From: Dipylidium caninum
Taxonomy: Eukaryota; Platyhelminthes; Cestoda; Cyclophyllidea; Dipylidiidae
Length of the DNA: 64,000 nucleotides
Reading direction: 5' to 3'
Assembly (NCBI GenBank): GCA_017562135.1
Contig: QEYB01000255.1
Location: 310,001-374,000 of the forward strand
Positions 47,801 through 60,616 of the stretch are shown piece after piece (the first letter of the stretch is position 1; each line of letters starts with the position of its first letter). Under the pieces are notes generated by a model that worked only from the letters and a program-made list of their open reading frames with translations, was not told the DNA's origin and made no database searches. The translations under genes and the position numbers were made by a program.

Positions 47801-49976
47801 GAAGTGACCCCAAGCGCCAAGTGTATTCAGCGATGACGAGGACGCAGCAGCAGCCTGTTCCACAGCTGACCTGTTAGGGCTTCCTTCAGAGAATACCCGT
47901 CTCCAAGACGTTGAAGAAAATGTCCAAAAAGCCAACGCTTGGCCCATTCGCCGACAACAGTGAATAGGCAGATTAAAATTAAATCGTGAGCGAGTTTTAT
48001 GACTTGTTAAAGAGGCAACCTTGACCGTGGAGATCGTCGGCACAAGGGAAGACTACTCTCTTGGGACTTCGGTTAAAAATGCATAACGATGCCTAGATAA
48101 AACAGACAATGAGGCAGAAATTAAGCGACACGAGTGGAGGAGCTAGTAGATTTTCTATAAAAAATTTGTTGATTTACGAAGTAAGAACATATTTCAATGG
48201 GCAGTCGGAAAGACAACAACACTCTCCTCCAAAGTCATTAAATGACGGATGATCCGGTCGCGATGCTTTCGCTCACAATGCCCCGTATTTGCTGCCCTTC
48301 AGAAGGTGACAGGACCTCGGCCTTGACGCGGAACAGTTGCCTCCACTCCGCCTCCCTCGCTGTGCTGTGCATCAGCCAAGGCGGGGATGTCTGATTCTGT
48401 TTCCGACAAAATGGCTCCACAGATTGTTTTCCCGGTCGTAAAAAGGGGACTCGGATGTGTTGTTAAGTCAGGATGTATGCAGGAGGGAAGAAGCATTAGC
48501 AACCGGATTGGAACAACTAATCAAGGCCTCCCACGGACCGGATGTAGCTCATTAGGAGGATGAAGGGGCAACGGCAACGGCGCTAAACGGCTCCACTCAA
48601 CTTCCGACAGCGACGCATCGTCACTCGGACTGCCTGGTTGCGCGGCCACCTCGGCCGCTGCGCTGGGCGACCGCGGCATGTCGAGCGGCGCGCCCGAATG
48701 GCGGCTCATGCGGACTGCGCTCTGAAACATTCACGAAACGCTCCGGTTCGACCAACCATGCTGCATATCTAAACTGAAAGCCACTCCTCCACTTCAGGGA
48801 ACTCAGCGTTTTACTTTTTTATTGCCAAAAAAGAGGGTTCCGAAGCCTTTTTCTTCGCGAGCTGCGTGCGTGCAGCAGCATTTTCCCACTAGTATGGTAT
48901 TTTGTGCCAAATTCGGAGGCGCCTACACGGTAGAGATCCAAGACCTCCTCGATAAGTGCAAGTGGACTCCATAGATAGCCATAGCCAGGAGTTTCCTCCT
49001 CACAGAGCGATTAACTCGCTGACAAACAAGGGCTTCTTCGTGTGCATAACGCTTCATTAGTCAGGCATGACACGCAACCGGCTCAATAGTACCGCCAATA
49101 AACATTACTTTCGGTACCCGTGTTTAAAACATCGGCCACGTCGGGAAACTTCCTCGTCGCGGAATGAAGAAAAAATCTTTTAATTAGGGCACCGTGGACT
49201 GAGTGATCGCCTTGATGAGCATGCGAATGTGCGCCCGGGGAGGAGGGACTTGAAGGTCGGCGGCGATATCCGGTGAAACATGGGCGGCCGAACTTCTCTT
49301 AGAGCGTATTTAGCGTCACAAACCAGTGCTGTCCTCGCCTAGCACATAGGATTAAATTTCCTACATGTCACATTTCTCGAGAGTTTACGACTAGAGAGCC
49401 AAGGTGTGGACTCAGTGCGATTCGGTTCTTTCGGACGTAGGCCATTAAGCTCAACGAGTGTTGGCGTCTCACGCGTCAACGACCTCTCAACACAAGTCTC
49501 CCACGCCTCTTGCATCGGTGTGCTTGTCAGGCGCCGCCTTAACCGGACGAGCTGCTTCTCCACGCACTCTGCAGTTCATTGCCGCACATTTCACCACATC
49601 AACTTACCATCCACACAAATGGGACTATGCAGATGGGGAAGCGTTAACATTCTCCACTTCATGCGTTAATTGCCCCAAAAGTGCTTGTCTCACCGCCGTC
49701 AACCAGCCCTCCGTCCACTCCAACACCACACAACCGTGGGAATTCAACTTAACAATCGGGATGCCCATTAGCGTATTCGGGCGTTAATATGATTTCTTGG
49801 CATTCATTTGGCAGAAAAAACACACACGCAAGTGGGAACCCTCTTACCTCAGGCGGTTTTCCGTCCAAGCGAGGTTCGCGCCATTTAGTCTGCAAAAAGG
49901 CGTCTGCCTGGTAGAATTCCTTCAGTGTGTCTATTTCCCCTATTTTGAGGAAAACAACACGCACTTCTACGACAAC
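41826..49976 (-). CDS. Pentameric ligand-gated ion channel subunit lacking the Cys-loop cysteines (partial)
   Basis: Seven exons were recognised: 49976-49848, 47451-47254, 46547-46440, 45831-45682, 44553-44398, 43431-43134 and 42154-41826, all with agreeing phases (about 456 residues). Order: ligand-binding strands (EVRVVFLKIGEIDTLKEFYQ and WNPLCYIDN as loop A), the Cys-loop position, a loop C-like HPCLSVTC, then M1 (RRPGYFYWNVFLIM into the next exon). M2 follows with a Glu at its inner end (DKAELRLRLSFTLILTSVTF), then M3 (YVLMSLGILCVISIWHAVIA), a long loop with PPPPPP and SSSSSSS, and M4 (ISFAVLYVVMHCVFIFILYF). At the Cys-loop the sequence is ETLELNDFPLDVQDLTIT: FPxD is kept, but both flanking Cys positions hold other residues. 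Signal peptide and N-terminal exons were not found upstream, and a short final exon after the GAG|GTGAGT donor at 41825 is probably missing. The ligand cannot be inferred; the M2 Glu hints at cation selectivity, weakly. Confidence 0.88.
42070..42154 (-). repeat. Pro/Ser homopolymer-encoding trinucleotide tract in the channel gene
   Basis: On the minus strand, CCT triplets are followed by alternating TCG/TCT triplets, encoding six Pro then seven Ser in the M3-M4 loop. The tract begins shortly after a strong acceptor (TTTTCAG at about 42155-42161). Such purine/pyrimidine triplet runs are prone to length change. Confidence 0.7.
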
Positions 49977-51888
49977 CTGTGAGGAAAACAAAAGTGAGTC
50001 AGGCTGGTAGGTGAGAACCGACCACGGAAGTAGTCTACGCAAGTGTCGACAGCTCATTAGATGGAAGCCTCGATTTTCTCGTTTCCCTTTGAAGTCCCCG
50101 GCCACAGTCGTCGTCTCCAATCGGGCCTGCGAGTCCTCTGCTCATCGTCCGTTAAAATGTCCCACCACGGCATGTCACAGGGATGGGGCAGACGAAGTTA
50201 ACCAGCCCAACCATTCCTACCGAGTGTATTAACGAAAAAGTAAGGCGTAGTGTGCACAGTTCTCTAGTTGGCTGCCTTCATTCCAATTTGTCACACGAAA
50301 GAGTCGGAGATGCACTTGTGCAGAGGTCAAGAGAGTTTGCTGGCGCGGGGCGCAGCAGAGCACCTACGCCTCCTCCAAGTGGAGGGACAAACTGCTCCTC
50401 CTCTAACACATTGGAGCCTCCGAGTTGACAAACTCTACGCTCAAGTTTTGGTTGACATTAAGACATTTCCACGTTGCGTGTTTATACTCGTGTTTAACGT
50501 GTGCATGGAGAAGTTTAATTTTTACTCCATCACGCAACGTCAGTAAGCTGGCGGCCGTGGTAAGCCGTTGCCATTGGCAGGTAGCGCATGCCGAACTCGG
50601 GTCCGCTCTAAGGGCTTTGTCTGTTTAATGAGCATACAGTTGGAATGTCACAGTGTGACTTCGCGGTGTTAGCACGAGGACCTCTTTTGCACTCAAAGTG
50701 GAGGCATTTCCTCGGACAAAAATTATGGTCTGATACACCGAAGGTATGATGAAAATGCATTCGCTCCAAATTGTGCAATTTGGTTGGAAGTGTCGGGACC
50801 GAAACGTGGTCAATAACCCCTCGCGCCAAATTTCCTCTGCGCGTAGGAGGGCGCCTAAGAGCACCCCAGAGAGAGGAGGTCGCCTCGGCCATCAAACAGG
50901 CCGACTAGGCGCTGAAGATATAAAGCTAAATACACATATCATCTGCACATCTCAGCGAGCCGAGAGCGCGTCATTCTGCCATTTGCGCTGGGCATTCTCT
51001 TCGTTGCTTGTTTGGGCCAGCGGGGAAGGTGTGTTGCGGGCGAGTACTTTAATGTAATCTACCATCGCTAGTCGGGAGACCGACGAGGGCGCCTCCGCAG
51101 ATTTCGTGCAAGAAAACACCACCGTGAGCAGGGGGAATAAGCCACCGTCTTCCCCGAGACCCCGCCTAATCTAAAGCGCATCATGGTGAGATCGCGGGAC
51201 CCGTCTCCGTCATTTATCCGCCTCCTCAAACCCCACGAGTTTTGCAGAGTTGCATCGCACAGGTGGGAGCCTGGGGCAGGGAGAAACAGCCGTGAATGCA
51301 CTTGGCACGCTAAACAGAGGCAATAAAAGCATACTCGCCGGAATAGTTGTGAGGAGAAGCTCAAGAAACGCTAAGCGGTCTGAAATAAAAGAGCACATTG
51401 GCTGTTCCCCACGAATGATCGAGATCATGGCGCAAAAAGCCATCTGTCAAGTTATTTTGAGCATCCTTCAAATCTGTTCACTTCGGAGGGCAACCTCTTC
51501 GAAGTTGCTATTTCATTTCCCGGCCAAGAATAAACAGACAGGCAAAACAGAGTCCGTATGTATCTGCATCGGAGCTTTATGTTTGCTTTTTAAATGAGCC
51601 CAGCAACTTCCGATCGTCAGGCGAAGGCACCGTCAGCACTGCAGACAACACATCCGTGCTCGGAAGGAGAGCCAGTGAGAGCGCTTTTTGCCTTGGCGCG
51701 AGTCGTGCGATCAAAAAACCTCGGGTAGAGGCTCAATTACTCGTGCGATTTCCGATGAATGCATCACTTATCAGTGGAGTTTTACCTTAACTCCGTCACT
51801 TGCAAGCCTGAAAAACGGCTGGTGGAACCGTGCCTTCGGCATATGAGCGCAACCGAAAAAGTCCTTTTACCGAGGCAGGATGCCCCTT
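49977..51888. other. Region upstream of the recognised ion-channel exons
   Basis: The missing signal-peptide and N-terminal exons of the channel should lie here or within unrecognised introns, but I could not identify them with confidence. A minus frame at 51443-51210 has a hydrophobic stretch (LAFLELLLTTIPASMLLLPL) and could be considered, but it lacks a supporting donor. Confidence 0.4.
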
Positions 51889-54256
51889 TTAAATGGCCTC
51901 GATGAGCTGGTGCCCAGTGAACACACCCTTGAGACGACCTACCTTTTCCTTGCGGATTGCAAGTTGCTTCAGTTCACGTGCCTCTTCAGCACTTCTGCGT
52001 CTCAACTCAACGCTTTTCCCAGGTCCCACAAAGGCTCCCTTGGGACAGATTTCCGGCGATCCTTCCCTTTCCATTGAAGAATTAACCATAGAGGAATGTT
52101 CCAGAGAGTCACACAGGTCTGACAATACCGATATCAGTTCATCCATTTGCAAAGCTTGTAAATCCGCTGACGCGTTTTTCATGCAATCTTGTTTGCCGGT
52201 CCTCCTTCCAACTGCCTGCTCTTGGTGTTGAAGTTGTGGCCCCTCTCGTTCATCCACCTTCCACGAAACCGACTTTTCTAAAGCCGTTCGACAGGCAATG
52301 GGTGAGGGGATCTTTATCCTAGCAGAGCGCCGAAGGCCGCTTCGTTTGTTGGGAGTGTACACAGGATTGACCGGAAGGTCAGGAACTGAGGACTCCTTCA
52401 GAAAACTCTTCCAAGACGAACGATGACCGCGAGGTCTATGACCAGCATACTTTTTGAGTAGATGTTGACGATAGTTGGGATGAAGGTTGTGTGGCTCGGC
52501 GTCGGGTGGCCGTTGATCTCCCGGCAGATGGGTGGCCCGCACGACCGGACCCTTTTCACTGTGCTGCAAGGAAGGCAGAGAATTAGGCAACTGCGTTACA
52601 CGGCGCCGGCGGGCAGACCAAGTGCGCGACTGCCGCTTCGACAGTGTTGCCGACTTAAGGAAAATGAGGACAGCGCCAACGAGGCATTGAACCGCCGTCT
52701 TTTTGGTCTAATGACGGGGCGCCGATTCGCCCCGGACCATCTACTTTCATCCAACTTACCCGCTTGCACAGACAGTTTTCCTTTGTTTGCTTGACAGGCT
52801 GAGCATAGGACAACATTGCATGTCATCCTGCATATCTACTAAGAGTTTAACCGACGCCAGTCACTTAGGGCAGATTCGAAGAGGCGACCGAGAGGTGGAA
52901 AAACGGTTCGAGGTGCTTTCCTACACTAATTGGATGCTTTGGCTGTGCCAGGAGACAAGTTATGCACGAGTAGTGCAAAGGCAACCTTAAAGTCGCCTCG
53001 GCATTCTTGAAGGTGCGCAATCTTGCTAACCAATTCCTCTTCTAAATAGGTTACTTCGGTCGGGGCGATGAACTTCCGCACGCTGTTCAAATCCAAGACC
53101 TAAAATATCCATTTGGAGCACGTATTGAACGGCAGGTTCCCCTACTCTCTTCAGTCGTAGCAACAAGCGGAGGTTGGGGCGAAGTGTTCCACCTTTCCCT
53201 CGCGTCCCAGGCCGCGAGCCGAGGAGAACCTCGGATCCCTTCGCCAACTCATTCTGCGGCCATCCTAATGAAGTGTGAAGGCGAATGCGGACAAATTGTG
53301 GAAACACATTCGCAGACCCCAGTGGCCTTGCCTGCCCCAACACAGGACACCGATCTTGTACTTGGGCTGCCCCATGGTAAAGGCGTCGTCCAAGGGAGAG
53401 AAGGAGCATTATTCCCAATGCTCCTGGTCCGCAATTGCTGCGTTTCGGGCCACAAAGAAATGTCGCCTTCCTTTTGAAGAGGTTTCGGTAAGGAAAGGTG
53501 AGTACCTTCACGTTCCATCACTTAATAATTAACCACTTCGGCTCCACGATGAGTAGTAAAGAAATAGCTGAAAAGTTATCCCGTAGAGAATCAGAATAGC
53601 GTGTCTATTAATAGAAACTTCTAGCCGCACTAAAAAAACTAGGTACTAACTTTGATAACACCCAAATCCTCCTGCCTATTCATAGATCCGTCTCTTTTCG
53701 ACGGGAATTTGAGATTTTCCCCAGTGGAAGACACCTGTTCCAGTCCTCGCACTTCAGCCGTCGGTGAGATGCCCGTGGTTGGAAGACAACAGAGGGGATT
53801 TTTGTAGAGCATGCTGCTTTCGAATCGACTGGTGCTCCTGTTCTCTCCACCCCTTCCGAACTCCCAATCCATGGTGTTAAGATGTCGCCGATGACTTCGA
53901 GAGGGGGCCACGTCTCCATAGATATCAGGCAGGGAAACACATCCAGGCTGAGCAAGCGGCAGCGGCAATCTGGACACAGTCGGGCTGTTCCGAAGGGTGA
54001 CCAATGGCTCCCTGGTGGTCCCGAATTCGGTGCTAACCTCACCGACCACTGTTTGCGAGTAACTCGGGGCGACAAAGAAGTCATTTAGATTTTGCCCAAA
54101 TTCACTATTTGTGGGCTCCTCTAAACAACCGACGGTGTAATCTGTGTGGCCAGAACCATGTCCTCGAAGAATGTCTACTGCTAGAGACTGACCGCCTTCT
54201 TTGCGCTGATACAAGCCCGACTCGTCCCCTGTCTTGCCCTGCGCGAAATACGACAT
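51889..54256 (-). CDS. Uncharacterised three-exon gene, about 439 residues
   Basis: The proposed minus-strand exons are 54256-53651 (ATG start, MSYFAQGKTGDESG), 52798-52760 and 52563-51889 (stop TAA). All junctions are phase 0. The donors are GTTAGT and GTAAGT; the acceptors are TATGCTCAG and the strong CTTCCTTGCAG. The 39-nt middle exon (PVKQTKENCLCKR) rests only on splice signals and phase. The product is hydrophilic, with no signal peptide or membrane span. Its first half is Ser/Thr/Gly-rich and probably disordered. The last half has basic clusters (KKYAGHRPRGHRSSWKSF, NKRSGLRRSARIKIP), a helical piece LQMDELISVLSDLCDSLEHS and a charged C-terminal helix VELRRRSAEEARELKQLAIR. Nuclear or chromosome-associated proteins often look like this, but no family is recognised. 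An additional exon may lie between 52800 and 53650. Confidence 0.6.
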
Positions 54257-57200
54257 GGTGGGAGTGGTGTTAGCGATTGCCCATCCGGGTGTTCACTGGC
54301 CTCTCGCAGTGGGCTTGGGAGGGCGCTGATACCGACCGCGTATCCGAGCCTATCTGTGCCGTCCAAGCCCGGGGAGACGCGCGACAGCCAATGAACCTGC
54401 GACGGCGGTCTGATTGGCTTATTGGTGTATTAAAGGGGAAGTTAAAAAGCCACTGCCCTCTCCATTTCGAATATCCACATGAAATATGAAAAAGCAGTGG
54501 ACGAAGAACGCGGGTCTTCCTTCAAGAACAAATTTGATTGGAGAACTGGTGATACCATGTAACTGTGGCGGTGCGAGAATAAATCAGAAGAAGTAGAATT
54601 TAGCCCCCGAATTATTTATAGGATTTTGAGCAATCAAATGCGCGTTAAAGGTTCTTCCTTAGGAGCGTGTATCATGCCTCAGTAAATAGGTGAAGAGTGA
54701 GCCACTCGCGCCCAGCTCAACTGTATTGAAGTACAAATTAAAGAGCTTCTACAATTCAGGCCCTATGATTTTAATTGCCAACTTCTGCTGTTATTTCTAC
54801 GTTAATTGAAAAGGTGTCAGTTTGGTAATCATAGGGGAAGGCAAGAGAAGGGGGCAGTTCCTTCCCCACCCCTTCCACCCACTGCCTCTCGGCGGCCACC
54901 TTCTCTTCTGCAACCGCCTTACGGCGTGTTGGTAAGCCGAGGCGGTTTGTTTGCAGCGCACTGAGATATCTGGGCCACGAGAGCCGAGGTCGTGGCTGAG
55001 AGGCCTCGAGGAGGGGCGAGAAACGGAGGATGCGTCCAGGACCCCTTCTGCGTTGCGGCCAACTTGCTCCAGTGCACTCGCAAGGCCCCGCCTGCCTCCA
55101 CTGCAGTCAGGCCGTAGGTGGAAGCCTCTCCTCCATCCTCCTCCGCCCGCTCCCGGGCGCCCGATTCAACGGGCAGGCGACACTGTCAACAGTGGACCAG
55201 TGATTTATCCAAACAGTACTTCACTTGATGGATAATGTTAGCTCTCGTCTGGTAAAACCTCGTGGCACCAGTAGTCGTGTCAGTCTTGGCAACCAATAAG
55301 GCTTCTATCGTAAAAGTTGTTCGGTTGTGAACCACACGACCCGTCGAAGGGCCTCTGACAGGCATGGTATCAAGGGAGGCGAAGGACCTGAAGAAAGAGT
55401 CTCCGTTTCATACGTCCTCATAAAGTGCGCACATTCTGAGCCATCTCCTCTTTACACTGCGGAGCCAAGACGCGTCTTCAACACTGAAGTCAATGTGACT
55501 TTGTCTCTTCCCATTATAAATGGCTTGTTTACAAGGTTTTGGTTAATGCATTTAAATTGCTTCTGAGGGCACACCTTACTTTTCCTACGCTTTAAAAATT
55601 TCTCTGACCATGAAACCGTTCCCACGTTTGTTTAAAATGCACTGCCATTAAAGGAAGTCCTGAGCCCGCCTTTTGAACCAACCAGTGCGGCCGAATGGAA
55701 ACAAATATCCATTATCCTCCCAAATTGACCGACCACTTTGTTACACGTCAATAAACAAAGGCAGTCAACTGAGTTAACTTTGAAACAATGGCAAAAATAT
55801 TTCGGATTTCATTAAATTAGACAAAAGTAGTGTGGGCCGATGTGCCGCTTGGGCATCCGAGCCAGTTCACCCTCCTCGACGAGGCAGCTAGGGCGCGGAG
55901 CTGAATGTGTGTGTCCAAATCGCCCCGAGGGCTGGTCCGTTTGCGTCAGCAGACCACTCGAGCGCATGTTAGTGGCGAATAAATAATCCATGCTGGCGTA
56001 TTGGCCGCGCGGCGAGACGACGGGCGGGGAGACGCCGACGCTGTGGGCAGAGCGTCGAAGGCAGGGGGGCATCCGGCAGACTGGTGCTCCACACTCACAC
56101 ACACTAACTCGTTCCCCAGAAGCGTTCAGGTTTCACTTGAAAAGCCCGCGAGCAAAGATTTCGTTCAAATTGCTTTTGTGGGCAAAATCTGCACTCAAAT
56201 AAAATTTTAGGCGTACCCTATGGAGTTGTTGAGCTCGGATTTGGCTCCAAAAGGGGGTTGTGGGACCCGGCGGGGCAACGAGTCTTGATGATCCCTGGGT
56301 TTAGGGATGACGTGGGGAAAAGAATTTCTTGGCCGGCGCAAAGAGGCTAGTCAGTGTTTAGGATCCTTGGGGATAAATGAACACAGCCCAGACGAAATAA
56401 AAGGGGTAAAACTCTTTGAGGAGCGAATAAAAGACATTTTTGATTAGAATAAGCGTAAACCCCTCGGAAAAACAGTCAGGTAGAAGCGGTCCGTCCCAAG
56501 TTGAGTGCAGATACACTGCGAGTGACCTCAGTCGGCGCACTTGTTCATTTCATCCCTTCTGACGGCAAGGGAGGTCACAGAGCGCAAAGGTAAAAAACCA
56601 CAACACCTGCGATTCCATTTAAGATGTGCCCGTAACATCGTCCAGACACTGATTTCGTGGCCTGGCCATTTTGATCAGAAAAGGGAGAAGAGGTCCGACG
56701 AATCGCGCTACTGAGATTATTCATCAAATCCACTTTCGTAAATACATAAATCACCAAATTTCTTGCAGGAAAATTTATGTTCCGCCGAAATTTAGTGCTT
56801 CATATGCCTCGCCAAGCTCATCCCAGACGAGGTATGTAAAAACACTTACAAACCTATGTTATTCTAACCGAACAACGTCTTTCCTCTGACCGCGGCCATG
56901 GTTTAACCTCTGAAAACGAGAGCGATATAAGTATGATTTAAGTATGCGTTTTTCTGACGTTCACCAGTAATCACTGCTCAAAGTCAGCGCAGACTTAAGT
57001 CGACCTGAAGCTGTAACACTGGGCAGAAATGTTGACCGTCGGGGGGGCCAGCTGGAATGCGAGGAAGAGGAAGTGCGCTTGGTGAGCTTGGGATTTACTC
57101 GTCCCTGTCCACTCCGGCGTCCTCCACCCAGGCGACGCGTCGGGGGAGACAGGAGTCTCTCGGACTCAGTTGGTCGAGCAATTTAGAAGGGTTCGTGTGC

Positions 57201-60067
57201 ATATCTCGGGTCCATTTTCGACCGGTAAACTGGCATTTTATCCACGACGGAGTCTGGCGCATCGCAACGGGGCACCAACCGCTCTGCTTGCTCCATAGCC
57301 CTGGTCAGTTGGACAGAGAAGCGAGATGTAGTTGACGGCGGGTCCTGAGATTGCTGGATAACGCTATTCCCGGACTGAGATATTTCAACTTTACCACCGT
57401 AACTCTTCTCGGAGGCTCGAGTGGGGCCTCAGTGTCATCCCGCTTCATTGGGGCCGCGGCATCTCACTGACCTAAAGCTTGTATGAAAGCTTTTGTTTCC
57501 ACAACTCTCCTCAAATAATGATGGTTTTGCCCATTCTTTGCCGGTATGTCTCCAGTGCACCACTGCTCCTCTCTTCCCGTCCCGTAGGCAAACAAGGAAA
57601 GTCTCAACGGATTAAAACCTTTTTTGTGTAGATAGTCAGACGGATTTTTCACATCTGACGAGAGTAGTAAAGTGTTGTCCGAGCAGAATGAAAACTTAAT
57701 GTCTGTCAAATATGGCAAAGTGTACGACTAGGGGGAACAGGCGAAAAAGCATACCAGTAATGGGCTCAGCTCGTAAGTCTTCCGCTTTAAACGGAAGCCC
57801 TCGTATCTCTTCGTCGAGGAAAAGCAGCCTCTTTTTGTTTTGCCTCAGAGGGCCGCATGCATGTGCCTTGGTGATCCTCCAGCCAGGCTGCGAGTTTACC
57901 GTTGCGGGGGGCGCATATCGCCCGTTGGAGGGTGGCTTTAAATGGCTTTTTCTGGGAAATCAGTTAGGGGATAATGGATGAGAACAATCCTGAGGCGAGT
58001 GTAAAGCAAGCGAGATGCTAAAAGCGGAAGATTTCTCGGGAAGGGAATACGGCCCAGTGGTAACCACCGCTTCCGTCGCTTGTCCTATGATAATGGGAAA
58101 TGCAGCATCTCTCGGGGCCAGGATCAAGATAAAGTCCCCTTCCCATTATCAAGCGGGCTGCCAACCGCCTTCTCAGTCCACAGACCGCCTTTAATTAGAC
58201 CCAGTCACTCTGGTCTGGCAGGGCTTCAGACGGGTGACCGTAGCCACAGGGCACTCGATATCTCATTAAACTTCCCCCCTCTACTTTTCCCTCTGCAATG
58301 AGATAACGCCGCAATTATCGCCGTAGAAGCAGGAGGCTCTCTGGGAAATGGCCCATGCATAATTAATACAAACGTAGTTGAGGTACTGTTAGGCAAATTC
58401 GCTTCTCCACATAAATCTCGGTGGGGAGTATCGCTGAAAAAGGCATTCGAAGTCGACACTTGTGCGCTCGAGGCGGGGAGGCGGCAGAGTCGAACCCTCT
58501 CCTGAGGCTTTCAGCCGTACTAACGCGCTCACTGGAAAGATGGTAGGTGATTTTATTACTTCGTATAGTAGAAAGAGGTGTCATAAACTACCGAAATAGC
58601 GAGAAGACCCAATAAATGCGTAAGTAATAGTTGATTCCAGCGATACTTCTCAAGGAACATTTCTTGAAAAGTCTCAGCGGTCAGACGACGTAGGACATGA
58701 TGCCCAAACCACTTGGTCACCAGCATTGCAGTGGGCTGCTGATGCCTCCGAGCGGCACACCTAAAGCCTTGGAATCGCTTTGACTGGGGTGAACTCCTCG
58801 AGACACCGTAGCAAGTCCGAAGGGGGGTGGATGCGAAATTAACCCGTGGTGCGATGATGAGGCTGCCGTCGAAGGCCGTCTTGAGCACAGTCTGCATGTG
58901 AGACTGGTGAATAGTGCCACCGCTGAGAAGCACAGCACCTCAACCTCGACCGTCCGTGAGGCTTTTACAGGCCACAAGCACACGCTAAGTAACTTGCTGA
59001 AGGGATGGCCTAACATGGGTCAAACGCGGGGCGAATGCGGTTCGCATGGGAGCAGCTCCCCTTTCACACCCCCAGCCATCTGAGAGAAGTACACTGTGTG
59101 GAGTAAAGCATAACTACCGCCGGTGAAATCCTGAAACACCCTTTTAGTCAACATTTGGAAGAAAGTACATGGGGATTTGGCGGCGTGGGTGAATGCACAC
59201 ACTCGCAGGCACTCGCAAGCACTCCAAAAGGCGGCCTAGGAGCCTCCTAATTTGCTGCCAAACTGTACTCTTCATAAGTTTAACCGCACCTTTGTCAAAA
59301 TGCTCGAATCTCATCCGTCTCTGAGAGAAAGTAAAGCGACTAATAGTCTCGAGGAAAAATTGACAATGTATTAAGTCGTGAGGAGAGAAATGGTGGCCTG
59401 ATTGAGAAAAATCAACTAAATCTCATCTCTAATGAGGCAACTTACGTGCAATTTACTGAGACTCTAATCACGTGTTTCATCTCCCCTTAAGTTCAAATTT
59501 TGGCGACAAGGTGTTCTTCCTATTTGAAATAATCGTCACCCTATCGGAACATCAAGTATTTATTTTTTATTTATGTATGAAGAAAAGTGTTGATTTTAGG
59601 GGAGGAATTCGTGTCCTCAAACTTATTTCGCCTCGATCGCTTCCAGTTTGCACGACAGATGAGAGCGTCAAATCTAGCGAAGCACCGTCGGCACTGGGGC
59701 CTCACTTGATAGCGGCTAAGTGAAGTTGATAGACAACCAGCCCCTTTCCACCGATGGCAACATCGTAACATGCAAAATTTCACCTCTTTTATTAATAAAA
59801 ATTAACTTTCTTTGGTTTCTCTTCAACATAGTGTTGGCAGGTTGAATGCCGTGTAAGGAACTCTTAGCCGCGCGGGAAATTAGTAGTCGTGGGCGGATAT
59901 CGTCGCTAAACTGCCCGTGTGCATGCTTTCTCCCTCGTGCCTAATTTAAGAGGACGGCGGTGAAAGGACTAGGACGCTTCCAGTCGGGATGGCGGCCTAC
60001 GTGGGAGCTCTAACGAGGTGGGGCAACAATTGCGCTTGGACACAGCATGCTGAACGGTTAGGAGTTC
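54257..60067. other. Large gene-poor region
   Basis: About 5.8 kb upstream of the uncharacterised three-exon gene. GC-rich patches at about 54880-55180 and 55850-56110 give overlapping open frames on both strands with no family resemblance. The promoter of the three-exon gene should lie next to 54257. The minus frame at 58933-58556 (up to 125 residues) ends in a hydrophobic stretch (WNQLLLTHLLGLLAISVVY) but has no other support. Confidence 0.4.
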
Positions 60068-60616
60068 TAGTTCGAGTTGAACGTCAACGCCATGATGATG
60101 TTAAGACGGTGTGGTGTCTTCACCTCAGCGGCAGCAAGTTGGGTAGATGCATGATGGTTTATCCTCAGTGGACGGTTTACAGCTAAATTCCCGGTAGTGA
60201 AGAACGGAGGATGCATGTGTATTCGTGTGGGAGCGAGGTATGCTCACATTCGCCTTCTTTCTCAACCGTCCTTCCCGATGTCATCGAGTGCGAGCCACCG
60301 TGGAAGCCGCAGCGATGCATGCGATAGATTGAGAGGTCGTGCAAAGTGAATCGGAGAAGCGAGTTGTCGGACTTTGACGATGCCAAGTGCGACAGACGCC
60401 ATGGTTATGTAGAAAACTGTCTGTTTTTTTCTTTTTCTTGCAACGTGAATATGCGTTGTAATACCACTGGCGGTAAAGGACTGAAAACTGAGGAGAAGGA
60501 GTGTGCTGCATTGAGCGAAGTTTGCACGTTGGCCGCAGCGTGGTATTCAGCTAGGAGTTGAGGCATCACTGTGGACCACTTGGATTGACGTTGCTTGGAA
60601 TCGAATGTTACTTGTG
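60068..60616 (-). repeat. Dispersed repeat, copy 2 (inverted partner at 34.8-35.5 kb)
   Basis: The minus strand of this stretch aligns with 34810-35510 on +, from the block around TGGTCCACAG to the block around GTTCAACTCGAACT. It lacks the approximately 150 bp found in copy 1. The sequences beyond both ends diverge, which sets the approximate limits. Short frames inside are not conserved between the copies as one protein, so I treat it as non-coding. Confidence 0.75.

Noticed and set aside
48521..48730. Minus-strand frame rich in Pro/Ser/Ala inside a channel intron
   Set aside because: The proposed join of the flanking exons (49848 to 47451) is in phase without it, and it has no pentameric-channel features.
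51210..51443. Possible signal-peptide exon of the ion channel
   Set aside because: It has a hydrophobic stretch but also an internal charged region, and no donor in phase with the next recognised exon was found.
53026..53511. 161-residue minus-strand frame between exons of the uncharacterised three-exon gene
   Set aside because: Several frames are open here at once in GC-rich DNA, no good donor follows, and the sequence looks like a chance frame. It could hide an exon but cannot be supported.
58556..58933. Up to 125-residue minus-strand frame ending in a hydrophobic stretch
   Set aside because: No family resemblance, the upstream start is not an ATG, and there are no splice signals; too weak for a gene call.
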